This document shows positions 5,997 through 13,264 of a stretch of DNA of 20,024 nucleotides, in pieces. The stretch comes from a bacterium (lineage in GTDB: Bacteria; Fidelibacterota; Marinisomatia; Marinisomatales; Marinisomataceae), in NCBI GenBank assembly GCA_023255095.1, contig JALRJJ010000063.1, positions 1-20,024 of the forward strand, given 5' to 3'. Made by a program: the position numbers and the translations under genes. A model generated the notes under the pieces. That model was given only the letters and a program-made list of their open reading frames with translations, had not been told where the DNA came from and did no database searches. Position 1 is the first letter of the stretch; each line of letters opens with the position of its first letter.

Positions 5997-7579
5997 CAAA
6001 AACTAAAGGATTCTTCCCATTCTCCATATACAGATTTCATTAAATCAACTATCTCACCTAAGGTTCCACCATGTTCAGCAACGTCAATAATATAATCAAC
6101 TAAATTTTCATTTTCTATACAGGCCTTTTTTAAAAGACTTAGCTTGTCCTGTAGTCTAGAATTATTTCGATTATTTCTTATTGATTTTATTTTATTTATC
6201 TGATCTGTTTCGGCTGCATGAGAAATCTTGAGAATTTCAATATCAATCTTTTCATCTTCTTCAACAAACTCATTTACTCCAACAATAATTCTTTTCTTAG
6301 AATCTACAAGCTCTTGAAAATCAGAAGCGGACTCAGAAATTTTTTTCTGAAAATATCCATCTTCTACAGCCTCAACCGTACCACCCATCTGATTAATTTC
6401 CTCAAAATAATTTGAAGCTTCTTCTTCAATTTCATCGGTTAATTTTTCTACATACCAGGATCCACCCAAAGGATCTGCTACATTTGGTACCCCTGTCTCA
6501 AAAGCAAGTATTTGTTGAGTTCTTAAAGCAATTTTTGCAGCTTTTTCAGATGGAAGAGCTAAAGTTTCATCTAAAGAATTAGTATGTAAGGAATTAGTCC
6601 CTCCCAAAACTGCAGACATAGCTTCATACGCAGTTCTTATGATATTATTTTCTGGTTGTTGGGCGGTTAAAGAACATCCAGCTGTCTGAGTATGAAATTT
6701 CAATTTCAAAGAACCTTCATTTTTTGCACCATATTCGTTTTTGAGTTTATTTGCCCAGATTCTTCTTGCTGCTCTATATTTTGCAATTTCTTCAAAAAAA
6801 TCTTGATGCGCATTGAAGAAAAATGATAATCGATGGGCAAAACTATCTATATCTAATCCTCTTTTGATGCATGAATCAATATATGTAAAGCCGTTATTAA
6901 GTGTAAAAGCCAGTTCTTGACCAGCAGTAGATCCGGCTTCACGAATGTGATATCCACTAATAGAAACAGGATTATATAAAGGCATATGATTTGAACAATA
7001 TTCGATTATATCAACTACTAACTTTATTGAAGGATTTGGAGGAAAAATCCACTCTTTTTGTGCAATATATTCTTTTAAAATATCATTTTGAAGTGTCCCT
7101 CTTAATTTTGAGATATCTATCCCTCTTTTCTTAGCTAATGCAACATAAAAAGCAAAAAGAATAATTGCAGGACCATTAATTGTTTGAGAAACTGAAATAT
7201 TCTCTAAATCGATTCCATCAAATAAGATTTCCATATCATCAAGAGAAGCAACGCTAACACCACAAACACCTACTTCTCCAACGGACAATTCATGGTCAGG
7301 ATCGTAACCCATTAATGTGGGCATATCATATGCAACAGAAAGTCCGGTTTGTCCATTTTTTAATAAATATTTATATCTCTGATTTGTTTCCTCTGGTGTA
7401 CTAAAGCCTGAGAACTGTCTCATAGTCCAGACTTTCCCGCGATACATATTAGAATGGATTCCTCGAGTATAGGGAAATTGTCCAGGTTTTAAGGATTCTT
7501 TATTTCCAGTATAGAATTCTTTAAGTACTTTACCACTTAGACTATTAAAATTCTTTTCGGATTCTCTATTTTTACTCAT
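5996..7579 (-). CDS. B12-dependent acyl-CoA mutase large subunit (methylmalonyl-CoA mutase family, isobutyryl-CoA mutase-like)
   Basis: A 527-residue TIM-barrel subunit of the methylmalonyl-CoA mutase family without the C-terminal B12-binding domain, which must come from a separate small subunit not in this window. Family motifs include RQFSGFSTPEETNQRYKYLL (54-73), GLSVAYDMPT (79-88), LQNDILKE (163-170), ISGYHIREAG (207-216) and LHTNSLDE (331-338). Aligned without gaps to Propionibacterium methylmalonyl-CoA mutase as I remember it, Gln197, His244, Arg283 and Ser285 are kept (Gln164, His211, Arg250, Ser252), but Tyr89 is Phe56 and Arg207 is Gln174. Those two changes are the published mark of isobutyryl-CoA mutase (IcmA), since Arg207 binds the free carboxylate of methylmalonyl-CoA. 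Automatic annotation would say methylmalonyl-CoA mutase; isobutyryl-/butyryl-CoA interconversion is likelier. It overlaps dxs by four bases and ccmE by one. Confidence 0.9.
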   Translation of the reverse strand: MSKNRESEKNFNSLSGKVLKEFYTGNKESLKPGQFPYTRGIHSNMYRGKVWTMRQFSGFSTPEETNQRYKYLLKNGQTGLSVAYDMPTLMGYDPDHELSVGEVGVCGVSVASLDDMEILFDGIDLENISVSQTINGPAIILFAFYVALAKKRGIDISKLRGTLQNDILKEYIAQKEWIFPPNPSIKLVVDIIEYCSNHMPLYNPVSISGYHIREAGSTAGQELAFTLNNGFTYIDSCIKRGLDIDSFAHRLSFFFNAHQDFFEEIAKYRAARRIWANKLKNEYGAKNEGSLKLKFHTQTAGCSLTAQQPENNIIRTAYEAMSAVLGGTNSLHTNSLDETLALPSEKAAKIALRTQQILAFETGVPNVADPLGGSWYVEKLTDEIEEEASNYFEEINQMGGTVEAVEDGYFQKKISESASDFQELVDSKKRIIVGVNEFVEEDEKIDIEILKISHAAETDQINKIKSIRNNRNNSRLQDKLSLLKKACIENENLVDYIIDVAEHGGTLGEIVDLMKSVYGEWEESFSF

Positions 7580-9423
7580 TTTTTAATAAAGCTCTCTATT
7601 TTTAATTTAATTGAATCATTATCTAGGCCAACTTTTTCTAAAAGTTCATTTCTTGTGCCATGATCCACAAAATTATTTGGCAGGCCTAAAGTTAGTATAT
7701 CAATTTTAGAATTGCTTGAAGAAAAATAGGATAAAATGCTTTCGCAAAAACCACCATCTAAATTACCTTCTTCAATAGTAATAATTTTTCTAAATCTCTT
7801 TTCAGCATTTTTTAAATATTCCTCATCAAGAGGTTTAATAAATCTGCAATTAACAACTTCAATGTTAAATCCTAATGACTGTAACTGTTTAGCAACATCC
7901 ACGCTTTTCCAAACCATTGAGCCCACAGCCAAGATTGCAAAATTTTCCCCATTTTTTAACACTTCCCATGAACCTTTAGGAATTAATTTTAAATCATCTG
8001 AATTATAATTAATTGCTTGGTCTTTAGGGTAACGAATAGTAACTGGACCTGAATTATAGGTTGTCGCTGAAAAAAGAAGATTTTTTAATTCATCCCCATC
8101 CTTAGGAGATGTAACTATCATACCAGGTATACACTTTAAATAACTAATATCTAAGACACCATGATGGGTTGCTCCATCTTCACCAACAAGTCCTGATCGA
8201 TCTAAACAGAAAATGACAGATAACTTTTGTAGTGCAATATCATGTATAATTTGATCAAAGGCTCTTTGTAAGAAAGTTGAATAAATTGCAACAATAGGAA
8301 TCTTTCCACTAGCTGCTAATCCACCAGCAAATGTTACCGCATGAGCTTCAGCAATTCCAACGTCAAAAAATCTATTAGGATATTTTTCGGCAAATTCTAC
8401 TAGGCCTGTTCCTTCTTTCATAGCAGCAGTAATCGCGACAATATCTTTATTGTCTTTTGCTAATCTTACGATCTCTTTTCCAAAAACATTTTGATAAATA
8501 ACAGAAGAGGAAATTGAAGGTTTATTTTCTTTTTGTTTGACTCCATGAAATTTGACTGGATCTTTTTCAGCATAATCAATTCCTTTACCCTTCTTGGTTA
8601 TTGCATGTAGAACAACAGGAGAATTAATATCCTTGATCCTATTTAATACTGATACTAATTCTTCAACATTATGACCATCTACAGGACCAAAATACCTAAA
8701 GCCCAACTCCTCAAAAATTGTAACTGGAAGAAAAAAACTTTTCATACTTTTTTCTGCTTTAAAGAAAAAAGATCTCAAAAGTCTTGGAAATTTTGTTATT
8801 AATTTTGCAAACCTAGATCTAAGAGCATTGTAATATCTATTAGTTGAAATCTTTAATAAATAATTTCTAAATGCTCCAACATTTGGGCTAATTGACATAT
8901 CATTATCATTTAAAAGAAGCAAGAATTGCTTCTTTTGATGTCCAATATTATTCATCGCTTCAAAAGCTAAACCTCCACTCATTGCTCCATCGCCTATGAC
9001 GCTGACAACCTTAAAATTATCACTGTTTAACTCTCTAGATTCAACAAAACCGATTCCAGCTGAAATAGATGTAGAAGCATGCCCAGCTCCAAAAAAATCA
9101 TGTTCACTTTCAGATCTTTTTAAAAATCCACTCAAACCATTTATTTTACGTATTGTAGAAAACTGATTAAAACGACCAGTTAGTATTTTATGTGCATAAG
9201 CCTGATGTCCAGTATCCCAAATAATTTTATCTTCAGGAGAATTGAAGACATAGTGTAATGCAGTAGTTATCTCAATTGCTCCTAAAGTGGGAGCTAAGTG
9301 TCCACCTATTTCTGTAATTGTATCAGTAATATACCCTCTTAATTCATCACATATTTCAGGTAATTCATTTTTAGAAAAATTTTTAAGATCTTTTGGAGAA
9401 TTGATTTTATTTAAATATTTCAT
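7576..9423 (-). CDS. dxs: 1-deoxy-D-xylulose-5-phosphate synthase
   Basis: A 615-residue thiamine diphosphate enzyme joining pyruvate and glyceraldehyde-3-phosphate, the first step of the DXP (MEP) isoprenoid route and a source of DXP for thiamine. Visible motifs are GGHLAPTLG (His42), DTGHQAYAHK (70-79), GHAST (114-118), the ThDP/Mg site GDGAMSGG (144-151) with NDNDMSIS (172-179), the catalytic glutamate in VGIAEAHAV (Glu359), YSTFLQRAFDQ (381-391) and DRSGLVGEDGATHHG (408-422). The length is normal (about 620). It begins three bases after pdxT and ends four bases inside the mutase gene. No Shine-Dalgarno sequence is seen before its ATG. It shares this operon with ispH, the last enzyme of the same pathway. 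Confidence 0.98.
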   Translation of the reverse strand: MKYLNKINSPKDLKNFSKNELPEICDELRGYITDTITEIGGHLAPTLGAIEITTALHYVFNSPEDKIIWDTGHQAYAHKILTGRFNQFSTIRKINGLSGFLKRSESEHDFFGAGHASTSISAGIGFVESRELNSDNFKVVSVIGDGAMSGGLAFEAMNNIGHQKKQFLLLLNDNDMSISPNVGAFRNYLLKISTNRYYNALRSRFAKLITKFPRLLRSFFFKAEKSMKSFFLPVTIFEELGFRYFGPVDGHNVEELVSVLNRIKDINSPVVLHAITKKGKGIDYAEKDPVKFHGVKQKENKPSISSSVIYQNVFGKEIVRLAKDNKDIVAITAAMKEGTGLVEFAEKYPNRFFDVGIAEAHAVTFAGGLAASGKIPIVAIYSTFLQRAFDQIIHDIALQKLSVIFCLDRSGLVGEDGATHHGVLDISYLKCIPGMIVTSPKDGDELKNLLFSATTYNSGPVTIRYPKDQAINYNSDDLKLIPKGSWEVLKNGENFAILAVGSMVWKSVDVAKQLQSLGFNIEVVNCRFIKPLDEEYLKNAEKRFRKIITIEEGNLDGGFCESILSYFSSSNSKIDILTLGLPNNFVDHGTRNELLEKVGLDNDSIKLKIESFIKK

Positions 9424-9426
9424 TTT

Positions 9427-9987
9427 TTAATTAAAACATATTTCATGGATAAATGTTTCTTTAAAAATTTCTGGGTGAAAAGTTATACCAAAATGCTTAC
9501 CAGACTTTACTCCAACTACTTCGTTTTGAAAAAAGGCAAATGGTTCAGTACTTTCTCCGTAAGAAATAATTTTAGGTGCTCTAATAAAAGAACCTCGTAT
9601 TAATCTTTCTTGAAATAAATTATTTTTTAGCTGAATACTAGCTGAAAAAGAATTGATTTGTCTACCATAAGCATTTCTTTCAATTAATGCGTCGATAATA
9701 TCTAAGGATTTCACAATCTTATCATTTTTTAATTGAGACATTAAAATTAAGCCTGCACAAGTTCCTAGTATAGGAAATGAATCAGCGAATGATTTAATTT
9801 CACTGACAAAATTTTTCTCTCTATTAAGAAGATTAAAAATTGTTGTGGATTCCCCACCTGGTATAATTAAACCTTCAACCTCATCAAGTTCTTTTGAAAA
9901 TTTAATTTCTTTCGAAGTCTTTCCTATTTTATTCAAAATTTCCAAATGGGATTGAAAATTCCCCTGCAATGCTAAAACTCCAATCAA
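9427..9987 (-). CDS. pdxT: Pyridoxal 5'-phosphate synthase glutaminase subunit PdxT
   Basis: Class I glutaminase that feeds ammonia to PdxS for pyridoxal phosphate synthesis. From the TTG start chosen here it is 186 residues, beginning IGVLALQGN as PdxT proteins do. The PGGEST loop is at 43-48 and the Cys-His-Glu triad is Cys77 (GTCAGL), His171 and Glu173 (FHPE). A longer frame reaches a GTG at 10032, but that would add 15 unconserved residues inside pdxS. The TTG at 9985-9987 sits one base after the pdxS stop and six bases after a perfect GAGGAG. Cytoplasmic; acts as a complex with PdxS (12+12 in known cases). dxs starts three bases downstream. Confidence 0.95.
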   Translation of the reverse strand: MIGVLALQGNFQSHLEILNKIGKTSKEIKFSKELDEVEGLIIPGGESTTIFNLLNREKNFVSEIKSFADSFPILGTCAGLILMSQLKNDKIVKSLDIIDALIERNAYGRQINSFSASIQLKNNLFQERLIRGSFIRAPKIISYGESTEPFAFFQNEVVGVKSGKHFGITFHPEIFKETFIHEICFN

Positions 9988-9988
9988 T

Positions 9989-10864
9989 TTAATCTCCTCG
10001 ATTAGAAAACTTCTCATTCTCACTAAGATCACTCATTAAAATTCCTTTCATTGCATCTTTTAGGTGAAAGGAAGCATTCAATACTTCTTTAGAATTCTTA
10101 TAATGAGTAACAGCGTGTACAATAGATTTAGCTCTTTCTAGTGGATCAGAGCTCTTGAAAATACCAGAACCTACAAATACAGTCTCTGCACCGAGTTGCA
10201 TCATCAATGATGCATCTGCTGGGGTGGCTATTCCTCCAGCCGCAAAATTTGGTACTGGTAATTTCTTATTCTGAAAGACATATCTAACTAATTCAACTGG
10301 TACTCTGAATTCAGAAGATTTTTCATCCAGATTCTTATCTGTTAATTCAATAATTTGTTTATTAATCATATTCATATGTCTAACTGCCTCAACAATATTG
10401 CCACTTCCAGCTTCACCCTTAGTTCTAATCATTGCAGCACCCTCATCAATTCTTCTTAAAGCTTCTCCTAAATTTCGGGCACCACAAACAAAAGGCACTT
10501 TGAAAGGATGTTTTAAAATATGCGCTTCTTCATCAGCTATTGTTAATACCTCGCTTTCATCGATAAAATCAACTTCAAGGGCTTCCAATACCTGCGCTTC
10601 AGCAAAATGACCTATTCTACATTTGGCCATTACTGGTATTGAAACATTTTCTTGAATTTCTTTTATCATCTGAGGATTGCTCATTCTAGCAACACCACCA
10701 TCGGCTCTGATATCAGAAGGAATTCTCTCTAAAGCCATCACGGATACAGCTCCAGATTCTTCTGCAATCTTGGCTTGTTCAACATTAGTTACATCCATAA
10801 TTACCCCCCCTTTTAACATTTCAGCGAGAGCAACTTTTTCTCTAAATGTATCTTTATTACTCAT
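9989..10864 (-). CDS. pdxS: Pyridoxal 5'-phosphate synthase lyase subunit PdxS
   Basis: A 291-residue beta/alpha barrel that builds pyridoxal phosphate from ribose-5-phosphate, glyceraldehyde-3-phosphate and ammonia. The sequence is very conserved: GGVIMDVTN with Asp24, VMAKCRIGH with Lys81, RTKGEAGSGN with Lys149, and the NFAAGGIATPADA phosphate-binding segment, all at the same numbers as in the Bacillus enzyme. The start overlaps the ispH end by eight bases and has AAAGGA eight bases upstream (10873-10878). A run of seven C (G on the coding strand, 10804-10810) near the start encodes Gly-Gly and keeps frame. pdxT follows after one base, as usual. The cell therefore uses the DXP-independent B6 route although it has dxs. 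Confidence 0.98.
   Translation of the reverse strand: MSNKDTFREKVALAEMLKGGVIMDVTNVEQAKIAEESGAVSVMALERIPSDIRADGGVARMSNPQMIKEIQENVSIPVMAKCRIGHFAEAQVLEALEVDFIDESEVLTIADEEAHILKHPFKVPFVCGARNLGEALRRIDEGAAMIRTKGEAGSGNIVEAVRHMNMINKQIIELTDKNLDEKSSEFRVPVELVRYVFQNKKLPVPNFAAGGIATPADASLMMQLGAETVFVGSGIFKSSDPLERAKSIVHAVTHYKNSKEVLNASFHLKDAMKGILMSDLSENEKFSNRGD
9994..9999 (-). promoter_or_regulatory. Shine-Dalgarno site deciding the TTG start of pdxT
   Basis: Minus-strand GAGGAG, six bases before TTG at 9987. It lies inside the last codons of pdxS. This spacing is what selects the TTG over the in-frame GTG at 10032. Confidence 0.7.
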
Positions 10865-11723
10865 AAATAATTTCCTTTGATGTTGTTTTAGTTATTTCTT
10901 TTACTTTTTTAATTACAGATTCAATTATCCAGTCTGGAGTTGAAGCTCCAGCTGAAATTCCTAATGTGCTTATCTTATTCTCAAACCATTTTGAATCAAT
11001 ATCCGCAGCACATGTAACTTGAAAAGTTTTTTTATTTTTACTCAAACTTAATTCAGTTAATCTTTTAGAATTAGCACTCGTAAATGACCCTATAATAATC
11101 ATCATATCAGTGTTAACTGATAGCTCCTTAATTTGCTCTTGATTTCTTTTGGTAGGATAGCAAATGGTGTTTACAAACCTTAAATCAAAAACTTTTGTCA
11201 TTAAAACATTGATAATATCTTGAACGTTTTCAATAGTTTGAGTTGATTGACTTACTACACCTGCCTTCTTTGTTTTTCGAAGCGCCTTAGCTTCTTCAAT
11301 TGATGAAACAATAATAGGATCAGGAATTTGACTTGCAATACCTATCACTTCATCATGTCCATGATCCCCAATAATGATAATTTTTCTTCCTTCTTTATGC
11401 AATGCTCTTACTTCATGATGAATTTCATGAACAAGGGGACAAGTAGCATCAATAATGTTCATATTTTCTTTATGAGCAGAATCCCATACGTCTTTTGGTG
11501 TACCATGAGCTCGGAAGAGAACAGGTTTATTATCAGGAATTTGATCTAGTTCACTTACAACCTTGACCCCATTACTCTCCAAATCTCTAACAACATTTTC
11601 GTTGTGTACTATATCTCCCAACATATATACTTCGCCAAATTTATCAGCAATCTCATATGCTTTATTTACAGCATCTCTTACTCCAAAACAATATCCTGCA
11701 TCTTTTGCTAAAATAATTTTCAT
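10857..11723 (-). CDS. ispH: 4-hydroxy-3-methylbut-2-enyl diphosphate reductase IspH
   Basis: A 288-residue iron-sulfur enzyme making IPP and DMAPP in the last step of the DXP pathway. The three cluster cysteines are Cys12 (GYCFGV), Cys95 (DATCPLV) and Cys188 (TICYPT). Substrate-binding histidines are His40 (DIVHN), His73 (RAHG) and His123 (HGHDEV) next to the catalytic glutamate Glu125. The usual HPEV is HDEV here, a minor change. VVSQST (156-161) is the conserved QT/ST segment. Length is normal for the short form (about 280-315). The gene begins three bases after nrnA and overlaps pdxS by eight bases. It probably needs reduced ferredoxin or flavodoxin, whose gene is not visible. Confidence 0.97.
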   Translation of the reverse strand: MKIILAKDAGYCFGVRDAVNKAYEIADKFGEVYMLGDIVHNENVVRDLESNGVKVVSELDQIPDNKPVLFRAHGTPKDVWDSAHKENMNIIDATCPLVHEIHHEVRALHKEGRKIIIIGDHGHDEVIGIASQIPDPIIVSSIEEAKALRKTKKAGVVSQSTQTIENVQDIINVLMTKVFDLRFVNTICYPTKRNQEQIKELSVNTDMMIIIGSFTSANSKRLTELSLSKNKKTFQVTCAADIDSKWFENKISTLGISAGASTPDWIIESVIKKVKEITKTTSKEIIYE

Positions 11724-11726
11724 TTA

Positions 11727-12719
11727 TTATTTCTTAGTTTGATTTATGTAGTTGGATATCAAATTTAAAACACTTTTTTTAACCTCTGAGAAATCTCCCT
11801 CAATAAGAGCAGCAGAAGCATATGGATGACCACCCCCACCCATCTGTTTAGCTAATTCATCTACCTTATATAATCCTTTTGAGCGAAGACTGATTCTTAC
11901 CTTACCTTTTAAATCGTATAACATTAGAGAAATTTCTACACCATTAATAGATCTGAAAAAATCTGTAAAGCCTTCAAAGTCTTCATTGCTTCCTCCAACT
12001 TCTTTTATCATATCTTGATTTACACCAAACCATACTAGCTGGTTATTGCAGTCAAATTTTAAATTCTGAATAACATTCCCAAGTAATTTAATTCGACTTC
12101 TTGAAGAGTTTTCATAAATACTTTGATAAATTTTTGTCGTATCGACACCCCGCTTTATTGACTCTTTAGCAATTAAATGACTTAGTTCGGTAGTATTATT
12201 ATGTTTAAATGAACCGGTGTCGGTTAAAACAGCAATATAAATTCCTTCAAGAATCTCTTTCGACATATAGTTATCAAATTCATTTATTACTAGCTCATAA
12301 ATTATCTCTCCAACAGAAGATGATTTAGTATTGATAAAATTATAATCAAACTTTTTTAAATCAGTGATGTTATGATGATCAATATTTAGTAGTTCAATAT
12401 TTTCAATTTCATCTAGAAGAAGGGCTACATCACCCAATCTATAAAAATCTCCAATATCAAGAATAATCCCTAAATCGGAATTCTTTATAAATGCGGCAGT
12501 TTCAGAATTATGTTCATAAAATATATTTTCTTTGTTTAAGAAATTATACATTTTAGGTAATGGTGAATGATTAATAATCATACAATCTTTTCCCAATTGA
12601 GATAGAAGATGGTAAACTGCATATGAAGATCCTAGGCTATCTCCGTCAGGATTGATATGAGAAGAAATGAAGATTTTATTGCTTTTTGATATAAGAGAAC
12701 TAATTGATTTAAAATCCAT
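11727..12719 (-). CDS. nrnA: DHH/DHHA1 phosphoesterase, NrnA-like oligoribonuclease / pAp phosphatase
   Basis: A 330-residue cytoplasmic protein with an N-terminal DHH domain and a C-terminal DHHA1 domain. Metal ligands are visible in SSHINPDGDSLG (19-30), LDIGD (87-91), DHH (114-116) and LTDTGSF (165-171); the DHHA1 substrate-binding glycine motif GGGGHPYASA is at 294-303. NrnA removes 2-5 nucleotide RNAs and dephosphorylates 3'-phosphoadenosine 5'-phosphate; related DHH proteins hydrolyse c-di-AMP or pGpG, so the exact substrate is inferred. I prefer the ATG at 12717-12719 over a TTG six codons upstream because GGAAGAG stands nine bases before it. The start is five bases after the pduO stop. 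Confidence 0.92.
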   Translation of the reverse strand: MDFKSISSLISKSNKIFISSHINPDGDSLGSSYAVYHLLSQLGKDCMIINHSPLPKMYNFLNKENIFYEHNSETAAFIKNSDLGIILDIGDFYRLGDVALLLDEIENIELLNIDHHNITDLKKFDYNFINTKSSSVGEIIYELVINEFDNYMSKEILEGIYIAVLTDTGSFKHNNTTELSHLIAKESIKRGVDTTKIYQSIYENSSRSRIKLLGNVIQNLKFDCNNQLVWFGVNQDMIKEVGGSNEDFEGFTDFFRSINGVEISLMLYDLKGKVRISLRSKGLYKVDELAKQMGGGGHPYASAALIEGDFSEVKKSVLNLISNYINQTKK

Positions 12720-12724
12720 AGAAG

Positions 12725-13264
12725 TTATCTCTTCCAAATATTTTCATTAATTCCTTTTTGATGATTGTATTGACGAGAAAGAACAAAGAAATAGTCAGAT
12801 AATCGATTTAGATATTTTAACATATTATTGTCATCATTGATTGTTTCTAGAAATAGTGAGACAAGACTTCTTTCTGCTCGACGGGTTATCGTTCGCAAAA
12901 TATGTAGCAAAGAAGAGAATTGATCTCCCCCAGGAAGTATAAATTCGCTCAATGGACTTAATTCTGAATTATAATATTCAATTCTGTGATCAAGAAAAAT
13001 GACTTTTTCTTGACTAAATCTATTTTCATTATCAAATAAAGAAATCAAACCACCCATATCAAAGAGATGATTTTGAATCGATTTAAGCTCATCAACAATA
13101 TTAGGTTCATTGATTAAAGAGATTGCAAAACCAATATGACTATTCAGTTCATCTATTTCACCTAAAGTTTTAATAATTAAACTATCTTTTGAAACAACAT
13201 CACCCTTAGCCAGATTTGTTTTACCATAATCTCCATTGCGAGTAGTTACTTTTGTTATTCTCAT
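12725..13264 (-). CDS. pduO: Cob(I)alamin adenosyltransferase, PduO type
   Basis: A 179-residue four-helix-bundle enzyme that adenosylates cob(I)alamin using ATP. It begins MRITKVTTRNGDYGKTNL, the N-terminal ATP-binding signature of the family (TRxGDxGxT, residues 8-16). It also has LGEIDELNS (34-42) and FILPGG (108-113), and RRAER (128-132) carrying the conserved ATP/active-site arginines. An upstream in-frame start (13336) would lie inside nhaD and add 24 unconserved residues, so I use the ATG whose A overlaps the nhaD stop (TAATG). It probably supplies adenosylcobalamin to the acyl-CoA mutase five genes downstream. Confidence 0.95.
   Translation of the reverse strand: MRITKVTTRNGDYGKTNLAKGDVVSKDSLIIKTLGEIDELNSHIGFAISLINEPNIVDELKSIQNHLFDMGGLISLFDNENRFSQEKVIFLDHRIEYYNSELSPLSEFILPGGDQFSSLLHILRTITRRAERSLVSLFLETINDDNNMLKYLNRLSDYFFVLSRQYNHQKGINENIWKR
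12729..12735 (-). promoter_or_regulatory. Shine-Dalgarno site deciding the ATG start of nrnA
   Basis: Minus-strand GGAAGAG within the last codons of pduO, nine bases before the ATG at 12719. It supports the ATG rather than the upstream TTG at 12737, which would coincide with the ribosome site itself. Confidence 0.5.

Noticed and set aside
10804..10810. Run of seven C (G in coding sense) at the start of pdxS as a frameshift or phase-variation site
   Set aside because: The frame is intact, the run encodes the conserved GG before VIMD, and a vitamin B6 gene is an unlikely phase-variable locus.
12720..12737. TTG start for nrnA
   Set aside because: It falls on the GGAAGAG ribosome site that serves the ATG at 12719.
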